Counted from the stretch's first letter, positions 1-5,977 are shown. The stretch: DNA of 5,977 nucleotides from Cyclobacteriaceae bacterium (GCA_026994125.1 JALWRJ010000248.1:1-5977), one strand, 5' to 3'. A program made the numbers and translations. Notes: generated from the letters alone by a model not told the origin.

Positions 1-37
1 CTATAAACAGCAAAATCCAAATTGTTTTTTTCGGCAT
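1..37 (-). CDS. Putative 5' end of a divergent gene with a signal-peptide-like N-terminus (partial)
   Basis: Read on the - strand, an ATG at 37-35 opens a frame that stays open to the window edge and encodes MPKKTIWILLFI. Two lysines followed by a hydrophobic run is the usual beginning of an exported, lipoprotein or membrane protein. The position also fits, because it would make 38-236 a shared divergent promoter region. Only twelve codons are visible, so the family cannot be named. The + strand in the same stretch could instead be the tail of an upstream gene: one frame stays open to a stop at 60-62 and another to a stop at 80-82. Those translations are lysine/isoleucine-rich and look like AT-rich noise. 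No clear Shine-Dalgarno sequence precedes the ATG, which is normal for Bacteroidota. Confidence 0.4.
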   Translation of the reverse strand, partial: MPKKTIWILLFI

Positions 38-84
38 AAAATTAAAATTGCTAAAAAGTTAAGAATTTCAATTAAAATTTAATA

Positions 85-101
85 ATTTCAAGCATTGAAA
101 T
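85..101. repeat. Perfect 7-bp inverted repeat with 3-nt spacer
   Basis: ATTTCAA, then GCA, then TTGAAAT forms a perfect dyad centred on base 93. The left arm word ATTTCAA also occurs at 65-71, exactly 20 nt upstream, roughly two helical turns. The stem is AT-rich and no T-run follows it, so it is a poor intrinsic terminator. A protein-binding operator for either divergent gene is more likely, but that is inference. In DNA this AT-rich, palindromes of this size can also arise by chance. Confidence 0.4.
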
Positions 102-152
102 AAGAAACGGCAAACAGCAATTATTAGTTGTGATTTTTTATAATATTCTAAG

Positions 153-174
153 AAATATGACCTATATCAGTTTT
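153..174 (+). promoter_or_regulatory. FNR/CRP-family-like operator (core TGA-N6-TCA)
   Basis: The core TGACCTATATCA at 158-169 has the TGA-N6-TCA form of FNR/CRP-family sites (FNR consensus TTGAT-N4-ATCAA). Symmetry continues outward with AAA at 153-155 pairing with TTT at 172-174. The centre lies at 163.5, about 33 nt upstream of the middle of the putative -7 element and so about 41 nt upstream of the inferred transcription start. That is the classical class II activator position. The site also covers the area near the expected -33 box, where no TTG is present. Oxygen-responsive FNR-type control of cbb3 operons is well known in other bacteria. Which regulator acts here is not shown. Confidence 0.45.
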
Positions 175-192
175 TATAGATATTATAGCAAG

Positions 193-200
193 TATTTTTG
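193..200 (+). promoter_or_regulatory. Putative Bacteroidota -7 promoter element of the cco operon
   Basis: TATTTTTG matches the TAnnTTTG consensus recognised by the primary sigma factor of Bacteroidota. It lies 36 nt upstream of the ccoNO ATG, predicting a transcription start at about 204. A good -33 TTTG box is missing at the expected distance, which is consistent with an activator-dependent promoter using the palindrome at 153-174. The motif is short and the region is T-rich, so chance occurrence is possible. Confidence 0.45.
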
Positions 201-236
201 CCACTTCTACTTAAAATAACTTTAATAGTAAGACTT

Positions 237-2360
237 ATGAGCATCGAAAAGTTTAGTTATGACAACAAGATTGTAAAGTATTTTATAATAGCCACCGTAG
301 TATTTGGAGTGGTGGGTATGCTGGTTGGGCTAACCATTGCCACACAAATTTTTTACCCGGCTGCCAACTTTGATATTCCATGGCTAACCTTTGGGCGGTT
401 AAGGCCATTGCATACCAATGCCATTATTTTTGCCTTTGTGGGCAACGCCATGTTTGCAGGGGTGTACTACTCTATGCAGCGCTTGCTAAAAACCCGTATG
501 TTTAGCGATTTGCTAAGCAAAATACACTTTTGGGGTTGGCAACTTATAATAGCAGCTGCGGCTATAACCTTACCTTTAGGTTATACCACTTCAAAAGAAT
601 ATGCCGAGTTAGAATGGCCTATTGATATAGCCATTACCCTAATTTGGGTGGTGTTTGGTATTAACATGATTGGTACCATACTAAAACGCAGGGAGCGCCA
701 CATGTATGTAGCTATTTGGTTTTATATAGCCACTTTTGTTACCGTAGCCGTGCTTCATGTAGTAAACTCATTAGAACTGCCGGTACTTATGTTTAAAAGC
801 TATTCTATTTATGCCGGTGTGCAGGATGCTTTGGTGCAATGGTGGTATGGGCATAATGCTGTGGCATTTTTCTTAACCACGCCTTTTTTGGGTATTATGT
901 ATTATTATTTGCCCAAAGCAGCTAACCGGCCGGTGTTCTCATATAAACTTTCAATCATTCACTTTTGGTCGCTCATCTTTATTTATATATGGGCAGGTCC
1001 TCACCATTTATTATATACATCTTTACCCAATTGGGCACAATCGTTAGGTACGGTCTTTTCACTTATGCTTATTGCTCCTTCGTGGGGAGGTATGCTAAAT
1101 GGACTTATGACTTTACGAGGTGCCTGGGACAGAGTGCGTGAAGACCCGGTGCTTAAATTTATGGTGGTGGCGGTTACAGCCTATGGTATGTCCACCTTTG
1201 AAGGTCCTATGCTTTCGCTTAAAAACCTTAATGCCATTACCCACTTTACCGATTGGATTATTGCCCACGTGCACATTGGGGGCTTAGGTTGGAATGGGTT
1301 TATGATTTTTGGTATGCTGTATTGGTTAATACCACGTATGTGGGGCACTAAACTATACTCTGTTAAAAATGCAAACCTGCATTTTTGGCTGGGCACCTTA
1401 GGTATAATTGTGTACGCCCTGCCTCTTTACTGGGGAGGGGTTGTACAAAGTTTAATGTGGAAACAATTTACACCCGATGGCTTTTTGCAATATGCTAATT
1501 TCCTGGAAACAGTTACTAAAATTATACCGTTTTATATGCTAAGGCTAACCGGAGGGTTATTGTATTTTACCGGGGTTATTATTATGATTTTTAACCTCAT
1601 AAAAACAGCTAAATCGGGTTCGTTTATTGCCAATGAAGAAGCCGAGGCTCCTGCCCTTGAAAAAGTGGCTGTTCAAGGAGGATCATTCCATGCTACCTTA
1701 GAGCGTAAACCCGTACAGTTTACCATTTTAGCTTTTGTAGCTATTTTGATTGGCGGTATTTTTGAAATTGTACCTACGTATATGGTTAAATCAAATATAC
1801 CCACCATAGCTAGTGTAAAACCTTATACCCCATTAGAATTGCAAGGGCGCGATATTTACATTCGCGAAGGTTGTGTAGGTTGCCATTCACAAATGATTAG
1901 GCCATTCCGAAGCGAAACAGCACGTTATGGCGAATACTCCAAGGCAGGTGAGTATGTGTACGACCACCCTTTCTTGTGGGGTTCTAAACGAACCGGACCC
2001 GACTTGCATCGCGAAGGCATAGGCAACAAAAACGGCAAGCCCAATTCGTGGCATTATTCGCATATGCTCGATCCTCGCAGAACCTCTAACGGATCTATTA
2101 TGCCACGCTACCCCTGGTTACACAAAAACACCCTCGATATTAGCACTACCGCTGCTAAAATTGAGGCCATGCAGGCACTGGGTGTGCCTTACCCCGAAGG
2201 TTATGCAGCCAAGGCCAATGACGACCTTAAAAAACAGGCCGAAGAAATTGCAAATGACCTAAACAAACAAGAAGATATAGATACCAGCAGCGATAAAGAA
2301 ATTATTGCGCTAATTGCATACCTTCAACGATTAGGAACTGATATTAACACAGATAAATAA
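237..2360 (+). CDS. ccoNO: Fused cbb3-type cytochrome c oxidase subunits I and II (CcoN-CcoO)
   Basis: This membrane protein of 707 residues joins the catalytic oxygen-reducing subunit CcoN (about 1-457) to the monohaem cytochrome c subunit CcoO (about 490-707). In CcoN, His59 and His346 are the expected low-spin haem b ligands and His344 the haem b3 ligand. CuB ligands are His206, His256 and His257, and Tyr250, six residues before His256, matches the His-linked tyrosine of C-family oxidases. From memory, all are one residue below Pseudomonas stutzeri numbering, which supports the ATG at 237. An in-frame TTG at 198 would add 13 residues but lies in the promoter motif. A polar, acidic linker (about 458-490) precedes the CcoO membrane anchor (495-517). 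Haem c binds at CVGCH (546-550) with Met622 (IMPRYPWL) as likely axial ligand. The fusion is typical of Bacteroidota; no key residue is missing. It is the first gene of the operon. Confidence 0.97.
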   Translation: MSIEKFSYDNKIVKYFIIATVVFGVVGMLVGLTIATQIFYPAANFDIPWLTFGRLRPLHTNAIIFAFVGNAMFAGVYYSMQRLLKTRMFSDLLSKIHFWGWQLIIAAAAITLPLGYTTSKEYAELEWPIDIAITLIWVVFGINMIGTILKRRERHMYVAIWFYIATFVTVAVLHVVNSLELPVLMFKSYSIYAGVQDALVQWWYGHNAVAFFLTTPFLGIMYYYLPKAANRPVFSYKLSIIHFWSLIFIYIWAGPHHLLYTSLPNWAQSLGTVFSLMLIAPSWGGMLNGLMTLRGAWDRVREDPVLKFMVVAVTAYGMSTFEGPMLSLKNLNAITHFTDWIIAHVHIGGLGWNGFMIFGMLYWLIPRMWGTKLYSVKNANLHFWLGTLGIIVYALPLYWGGVVQSLMWKQFTPDGFLQYANFLETVTKIIPFYMLRLTGGLLYFTGVIIMIFNLIKTAKSGSFIANEEAEAPALEKVAVQGGSFHATLERKPVQFTILAFVAILIGGIFEIVPTYMVKSNIPTIASVKPYTPLELQGRDIYIREGCVGCHSQMIRPFRSETARYGEYSKAGEYVYDHPFLWGSKRTGPDLHREGIGNKNGKPNSWHYSHMLDPRRTSNGSIMPRYPWLHKNTLDISTTAAKIEAMQALGVPYPEGYAAKANDDLKKQAEEIANDLNKQEDIDTSSDKEIIALIAYLQRLGTDINTDK

Positions 2361-2367
2361 AAATACT

Positions 2368-2562
2368 ATGTTTAAGCATTATTTTGAAGGAGCCGAACAT
2401 ATAGCCGTAGGGCCTGTTATCTCGTTAGTTATCTTCTTTGTGTTTTTTCTTGTCCTTTTACTTTGGGTAGTTAAGGCAGATAAAGGTTTTATAAAAAAAA
2501 TGAGAGAGCTTCCGCTGGATGATGCCTCAGTAGAGCCTCAACAATTAAATGAAAAACAGTAA
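2368..2562 (+). CDS. ccoQ: cbb3-type oxidase small subunit CcoQ (FixQ family)
   Basis: The 64-residue protein has one strongly hydrophobic helix (about 14-36, ending LLLWVVKADKGF), followed by a short basic stretch and a polar, glutamine/glutamate-rich tail. Size, topology and position between ccoNO and ccoP fit CcoQ/FixQ, a single-pass subunit that stabilises the cbb3 complex or its association with CcoP in bacteria where it has been studied. It begins 7 nt after the ccoNO stop, with no evident Shine-Dalgarno sequence. Its last codons overlap the annotated ccoP start. Small CcoQ proteins are poorly conserved, so the name rests partly on context. Confidence 0.85.
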   Translation: MFKHYFEGAEHIAVGPVISLVIFFVFFLVLLLWVVKADKGFIKKMRELPLDDASVEPQQLNEKQ

Positions 2563-3799
2563 ACAGATGAAAATACAGAATATATTAAATTTTGCACGTA
2601 AAAATGCGTATTGGGCAATTACATTCGTGCTGTTGCTTACAGCTGTAAGCGGCCAGGCTCAAGGTAGTTCCGATAATTCAACTGCCATGATGTTTGTGGT
2701 AAGTATGGTAGCGGTGGTAGCCGTAATTGTACTTTTGGTTGCTATTTACGCATTGCAAGTTATTAAAAAGCTCGAACAAATTCAGCCGCCTGCCTCCGGG
2801 CAGGAGCAAAGCTTGTGGCAACGATTTTTAGAAGTAGTAAACGATAGGGCTCCGGTAGAAAAAGAAGCCGATATTATGCTCGACCACAACTACGATGGCA
2901 TCCGTGAGCTTGACAATCATTTGCCCCCTTGGTGGAAATGGCTGTTTTATGTAACTATTATTTTTGGAGTTGTTTATTTAGTGGGGCATCATATGTTTAA
3001 TTGGTTTCCTTTGCAAGAGCAGGAGTATGCCATGGAAATGGAAGAAGCGAAGGCATCTATGGCTAATAGCGGGGAGGCCGATGTAGAAGAAATTGACCCG
3101 GCTAGTTTAACTTACGAAGCTAATGCTGAGTTTATAGCGGCCGGAAAAACAGTTTTTGAGCGCAACTGTGTTACTTGCCATGGTACAAATGGGCAGGGTG
3201 GTGCAGGCCCTAATTTAACCGATGATTATTGGTTGCACGGAGGAGGCATTCAAAATGTTTTTCACACCGTAACTAATGGAGTCCCCAATACGGCTATGAT
3301 TTCCTGGAAGGCAATGCTTTCGCCAACCGATATTCGTAATGTTGCCAATTATGTTTTATCTATTCATGGCACTAACCCTGCCAATGCCAAAGGGCCAGAA
3401 GGTAAACTTTGGAAAGAGGGTGAAACAAATGATGAAGAACCAGTTAAAGAAGCCACTACCGAAGAGCCTGCTACTACCGAAGAAGCTGTAGCTGATACAG
3501 AAGGTAATACCGATGGGAAAAACATTTTTGAAACTACCTGTGCTGCCTGCCACCAACCCGATGGGGGTGGTGTAATGGGGCTTGGGCCTAACCTTACAGA
3601 TAAGTATTGGAAAAGTGGCGATGGAACGAAAAAGGCTGTGCATAAGATAGTTACTGAAGGTGTACCGGGCACAGCCATGGTGGCTTGGAGTGCTTCGTTA
3701 AGCGATGAGCAAATTAATGCAGTGGTAGATTATGTTATGTCTTTACAAGGTACAACCCCGGCTAACCCCAAAGAACCTGAAGGTAAGTTATATGAATAA
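2549..3799 (+). CDS. ccoP: cbb3-type cytochrome c oxidase dihaem subunit III (CcoP)
   Basis: CcoP carries two c-type haems and passes electrons from the periplasmic donor toward the CcoO/CcoN core. The N-terminus has a signal-peptide-like segment (about 21-38, VSGQAQG) and a hydrophobic helix (about 46-70). The conserved FixP N-terminal motif follows (DGIRELDN at 116-123, then PPWWKW) and leads into a helix at about 129-148. Two cytochrome c domains follow: CVTCH at 207-211 with likely Met250, and CAACH at 331-335 with likely Met377. Between them lies a Glu/Thr-rich acidic linker (about 289-322). At 416 residues it is longer than the roughly 300-residue proteobacterial CcoP, mainly through the extra N-terminal segment and the linker. 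The start at 2549 overlaps ccoQ by 14 nt; an in-frame ATG at 2567, 4 nt after the ccoQ stop, would shorten the protein by six residues and is equally plausible. The two haem domains are strikingly alike. Confidence 0.95.
   Translation: MKNSKQMKIQNILNFARKNAYWAITFVLLLTAVSGQAQGSSDNSTAMMFVVSMVAVVAVIVLLVAIYALQVIKKLEQIQPPASGQEQSLWQRFLEVVNDRAPVEKEADIMLDHNYDGIRELDNHLPPWWKWLFYVTIIFGVVYLVGHHMFNWFPLQEQEYAMEMEEAKASMANSGEADVEEIDPASLTYEANAEFIAAGKTVFERNCVTCHGTNGQGGAGPNLTDDYWLHGGGIQNVFHTVTNGVPNTAMISWKAMLSPTDIRNVANYVLSIHGTNPANAKGPEGKLWKEGETNDEEPVKEATTEEPATTEEAVADTEGNTDGKNIFETTCAACHQPDGGGVMGLGPNLTDKYWKSGDGTKKAVHKIVTEGVPGTAMVAWSASLSDEQINAVVDYVMSLQGTTPANPKEPEGKLYE
3143..3793 (+). repeat. Tandemly duplicated cytochrome c domain within ccoP
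   Basis: Two coding units, 3143-3412 (residues 199-288) and 3515-3793 (residues 323-415), encode similar cytochrome c domains separated by the acidic linker. Shared blocks in order are GK-x-x-F-E, CxxCH, GPNLTD-x-YW, GVP-x-TAM, YV-x-S-x-x-G and PAN-x-K-x-PEGKL. By eye about half of the aligned residues from GPNLTD onward are identical. The shared PEGKL tail lies beyond the last helix of the haem fold, so the whole unit including its tail appears duplicated. This is protein-level similarity; the DNA has diverged. Confidence 0.75.
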
Positions 3800-3810
3800 A
3801 ATCCAAAAAA

Positions 3811-5223
3811 GTGGAAAATTTTTATGAGTACGATGAACAGTTTCGTGATAGCATAGGAACTGTTGATAAAGAAGGGAAGAGGCTTTGGGTTTACCCCAAA
3901 AAACCTAAAGGAAAATTTTACACTCAACGGGGTATAGTTGCAACAATTTTACTAGGGCTGCTTTTTAGCGGCCCTTTTATTAAAATTGGCGGCCAGCCTT
4001 TGCTTTTGTTTAATATTTTCGAGCGTAAGTTCGTGCTGTTTGGCATCCCTTTTTGGCCACAAGATTTTTACCTTTTTGGACTGGCCATGATTACCTTTTT
4101 TGTTTTTATTATTTTGTTTACCGTAGTATTTGGCAGGGTATGGTGTGGCTGGGCTTGCCCGCAAACCATTTTTATGGAGATGGTTTTTCGAAAAATAGAA
4201 TATTGGATAGATGGCGATGCACGACAACAACGCAAACTGGCCGAGGCGCCCTGGAACGGGATAAAAATTTGGAAGCGAACCCTTAAGTATGGTATTTTTT
4301 TAGCAATCTCCATTATTATATCGCATACCATGATGGCTTACTTAATTGGTATTGATCAGGTAAAGGAAATAGTGTCTTCTTCTCCGTTTGACCACTGGAG
4401 TGGCTTTTTGGGTATGGTGTTTTTTACCGGAGTGTTTTTTTGGGTGTTTGCCTATTTTAGAGAGCAGGCCTGTATTGCTGTATGCCCCTATGGCCGGTTG
4501 CAAGGGGTGCTAATGAATAAGGACTCCATGGCCGTTACCTATGATTTTAATAGAGGAGAACCCAGAGGAAAAATAAAAAAAGGAGAGGTGCAGGCCGATA
4601 AAGGCGATTGCATCGACTGCAAACTATGTGTACACGTTTGTCCTACCGGTATAGATATTCGAAACGGCTCCCAACTCGAATGTGTAAATTGCACCGCTTG
4701 TATGGATGTGTGCGATGAGGTGATGACCAAAATAGATAAGCCTAAAGGGCTTATTCGAATAGCTTCTTATACCAATATTGTAGAAGGCACCAAACGAATT
4801 TTTACCCCACGAGTAATTGGTTATACTATTGTATTGGCGGCTTTAATGGTTGGCTTAACAACCTTGCTTACCAGGCGTTCAGAAATTGATGCTACGGCTC
4901 TTCGCGTACCCGGTCAATTGTACCAAAAACTGCCCGATAACAAAATTCAAAACTTAATTAATATTTTGTTTATTAACAAAAGCTTTGAACCCGTTGAGCT
5001 AGAAGTAAAAATTAGAGATTTCCCCGATGCGGAAATACTACAGGTAGGCAAACCCCAAATTAAGCTTCAACCTAACAGCACCTTTGAAACCGTGTTTTAT
5101 GTTCGGGTGCCGCTTAATAAATTGCATACATCTAAAATGCCCATTCGTATTGATGTATATAAAGATGGCAAATTGGTTACCAGTACCAAAACAAACTTTA
5201 TAGGCCCTTTAAATATCAAATAA
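3811..5223 (+). CDS. ccoG: Cytochrome c oxidase accessory protein CcoG (FixG family, two 4Fe-4S clusters)
   Basis: CcoG is a membrane iron-sulfur protein needed for cbb3 maturation; work in other bacteria implicates it in reducing copper for the CuB site. The 470-residue product has hydrophobic segments at about 41-59, 86-108, 158-178, 198-216 and 333-353. Cysteine motifs are CGWACP (Cys112, Cys116) and CIAVCP (Cys221, Cys225). A bacterial ferredoxin pair follows: Cys267/270/273/277 and Cys291/294/297/301. The region after about 356 is the FixG C-terminal Ig-like domain. All expected cysteines are present. The start is a GTG at 3811: no in-frame ATG occurs near the N-terminus, and an in-frame stop at 3793-3795 rules out a long extension. 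The encoded FRDSIGTVDKEGKR is the usual family N-terminus. It begins 11 nt after ccoP and ends 1 nt before ccoH. Confidence 0.96.
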   Translation: MENFYEYDEQFRDSIGTVDKEGKRLWVYPKKPKGKFYTQRGIVATILLGLLFSGPFIKIGGQPLLLFNIFERKFVLFGIPFWPQDFYLFGLAMITFFVFIILFTVVFGRVWCGWACPQTIFMEMVFRKIEYWIDGDARQQRKLAEAPWNGIKIWKRTLKYGIFLAISIIISHTMMAYLIGIDQVKEIVSSSPFDHWSGFLGMVFFTGVFFWVFAYFREQACIAVCPYGRLQGVLMNKDSMAVTYDFNRGEPRGKIKKGEVQADKGDCIDCKLCVHVCPTGIDIRNGSQLECVNCTACMDVCDEVMTKIDKPKGLIRIASYTNIVEGTKRIFTPRVIGYTIVLAALMVGLTTLLTRRSEIDATALRVPGQLYQKLPDNKIQNLINILFINKSFEPVELEVKIRDFPDAEILQVGKPQIKLQPNSTFETVFYVRVPLNKLHTSKMPIRIDVYKDGKLVTSTKTNFIGPLNIK

Positions 5224-5224
5224 T

Positions 5225-5650
5225 ATGAACTGGGGAAAAGGTATTTTTTTATTTTACTCGCTTTTTGTGGTGGCTTTGTTGGGGGTAGTGTATTTTTCGT
5301 TTACCCAGGATGTAAACCTGGTGGCTGATGATTACTACCAACAAGAAATTGATTACGAAAACCAGATTAACCGTATGCGTAACACCAGTGCATTGGCACA
5401 AAAACCAGCGTTAGAGCTTGCCGGAGATTTTGTAAAGCTAACGTTTCCACCCAATAGTTCTCCATCTGGTTATATTTTATTTTTTCATCCTGCGCAGGCA
5501 TCGCAAGATAGAAAAGTGGCGATTGCATTAGACAGCCATCACACACAGCAAATCGATTTTTCATCTCAAAAACCTGGTAAATGGATTGCCAAACTCTTTT
5601 GGAAAGATAAAGATAAAGAGTATTACCAGGAATTTATATTACTAAAATAA
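5225..5650 (+). CDS. ccoH: FixH/CcoH family cbb3 oxidase assembly protein
   Basis: The 141-residue protein has a single N-terminal membrane helix (about 5-27) and then a periplasmic domain. Just after the helix comes the family signature DDYYQQEIDYENQINR (residues 35-50); the rest looks like a small beta-rich domain. FixH/CcoH proteins associate with the cbb3 complex and are needed for its assembly or stability in other bacteria; the exact mechanism is unsettled. The ATG lies 1 nt after the ccoG stop, so translation is probably coupled. Length and position directly after ccoG are standard for the family. No metal-binding cysteine is present. Confidence 0.9.
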   Translation: MNWGKGIFLFYSLFVVALLGVVYFSFTQDVNLVADDYYQQEIDYENQINRMRNTSALAQKPALELAGDFVKLTFPPNSSPSGYILFFHPAQASQDRKVAIALDSHHTQQIDFSSQKPGKWIAKLFWKDKDKEYYQEFILLK

Positions 5651-5655
5651 ACATC

Positions 5656-5977
5656 ATGTATTGGAGTGGGTTACTCATGGGCTTCTTTGGAAGTTTTCAC
5701 TGTGTGGGCATGTGTGGCCCCATTGTATTGGCTTTGCCTAAGCGAGGAGTTCGTTACCAGTTGTTATATAATTCAGGTAGAACCATTACCTACATGTTAT
5801 TAGGATTTGGTGTAGGGCTGGTTGGCCAGGGAGCAGCCTTTGCCGGGCTCCAACAATATTTATCTGTTGGGGTAGGCTTGGCTATGTTGTTGGTGGTGCT
5901 GTTTACCAAATACAAACATTTTGATTTACCGGTAACCGGTTTTTTAGGCAGGTTGTACCAATGGGTTAAAGGTAAAT
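5656..5977 (+). CDS. Sulfite exporter TauE/SafE-like (DsbD_2-type) membrane protein, 5' part
   Basis: An ATG 5 nt after ccoH opens a frame of 107 codons that runs off the window without a stop. The N-terminus is a hydrophobic helix containing GSFHCVGMCGP (residues 12-22), with His15, Cys16 and Cys20. After a short basic loop comes the family motif YNSGR-x-x-x-Y (38-46), then further hydrophobic glycine-rich segments at about 46-60 and 68-83. This pattern fits the DsbD_2/UreH-like transmembrane proteins annotated as TauE/SafE that commonly sit beside ccoGH. The substrate is not established. The CxxxC motif and the cco context make copper or thiol handling during oxidase maturation more likely than sulfite export, which is inference. 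Usual family members have roughly 200-240 residues, so about half is missing. Confidence 0.85.
   Translation, partial: MYWSGLLMGFFGSFHCVGMCGPIVLALPKRGVRYQLLYNSGRTITYMLLGFGVGLVGQGAAFAGLQQYLSVGVGLAMLLVVLFTKYKHFDLPVTGFLGRLYQWVKGK

Larger units (their letters stand above)
38..236. other. AT-rich intergenic regulatory region upstream of ccoNO
   Basis: This stretch is visibly much richer in A and T than the flanking coding DNA, and no convincing gene is seen in it on either strand. It contains a 17-nt hairpin-type inverted repeat (85-101), a repeated ATTTCAA word (65-71 and 85-91), an FNR/CRP-like palindrome (core 158-169) and a TAnnTTTG-like -7 element (193-200). From the inferred transcription start near 204 the leader would be about 33 nt long. 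I see no riboswitch, tRNA or small RNA structure. The in-frame TTG at 198 is not a credible start for ccoNO because it lies inside the -7 element. Confidence 0.7.

Noticed and set aside
85..101. Intrinsic transcription terminator
   Set aside because: The hairpin is short and AT-rich and has no following T-run on either strand, so termination activity is not supported.
198..236. TTG-initiated 13-residue N-terminal extension of CcoN
   Set aside because: The TTG lies inside the putative -7 promoter element, the extra residues are not typical of CcoN, and metal-ligand numbering from the ATG at 237 matches the known family closely.
1181..1396. 71-codon open frame on the - strand inside ccoNO
   Set aside because: It is antisense to the part of CcoN with the haem ligands, has no recognisable protein features and no plausible promoter.
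3356..3678. Two overlapping - strand open frames antisense to ccoP
   Set aside because: They mirror the linker and second haem domain; their Phe/Ser/Val-rich composition is what the complement of Glu/Thr/Lys codons produces.
3730..3927. 65-codon open frame on the - strand across the ccoP-ccoG junction
   Set aside because: It is a shadow of two well-supported genes, with no family features.
3952..4331. Open frames on both strands within the 5' half of ccoG (77 to 92 codons)
   Set aside because: All overlap the conserved CcoG membrane region and first cysteine motif; none shows a coherent domain or start context.
4539..4730. 63-codon - strand frame opposite the CcoG ferredoxin motifs
   Set aside because: It is antisense to highly conserved 4Fe-4S cysteines; its Ser/His-rich composition is a by-product of the complementary strand.
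5367..5564. 65-codon - strand frame inside ccoH
   Set aside because: It is fully contained in ccoH, and no independent evidence supports it.
1..5977. Mobile element, CRISPR array, toxin-antitoxin or defence system
   Set aside because: No transposase, terminal repeats, spacer arrays or phage-like genes are seen; apart from the partial divergent start, all coding space is accounted for by a compact respiratory operon.

Overview
The window holds a cbb3-type cytochrome c oxidase (complex IV, C-family haem-copper oxidase) operon on the + strand. The organism is most likely a member of the Bacteroidota. Four things support this: ccoN and ccoO are fused into one reading frame, the DNA is AT-rich, start codons lack clear Shine-Dalgarno sequences, and a TAnnTTTG-type -7 promoter element precedes the first gene. 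Genus or species cannot be read from the sequence.

Layout: positions 1-37 appear to be the first codons of a divergent gene on the - strand, running off the window. Positions 38-236 are a very AT-rich intergenic region. It carries a perfect short inverted repeat (85-101), an FNR/CRP-like palindrome (core 158-169) and a putative -7 element (193-200). The tightly packed operon follows: ccoNO (237-2360), ccoQ (2368-2562), ccoP (2549-3799), ccoG (3811-5223), ccoH (5225-5650) and the 5' part of a TauE/SafE-like (DsbD_2-type) membrane protein gene (5656 onward, cut by the window end). Gaps between genes are -14 to +11 nt, so the genes are probably cotranscribed and partly translationally coupled.

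How the genes work together: CcoN is the catalytic subunit, with haem b, haem b3 and CuB. The CcoO part and CcoP carry the three c-type haems that pass electrons to CcoN. CcoQ is a small single-helix stabilising subunit. CcoG (two 4Fe-4S clusters) and CcoH are assembly and copper-related factors. The last gene is a conserved cco-cluster neighbour whose likely role is metal or thiol handling. The copper ATPase CcoI and the small protein CcoS are not in the window, so they must lie further downstream, elsewhere, or upstream of the divergent gene. The FNR-like palindrome sits about 41 nt upstream of the inferred transcription start, which fits low-oxygen activation of a high-affinity oxidase.

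The gene content is a known system, not a new one. The points most worth a second look are the promoter architecture, the two unusually similar cytochrome c domains of CcoP, and the divergent gene start.
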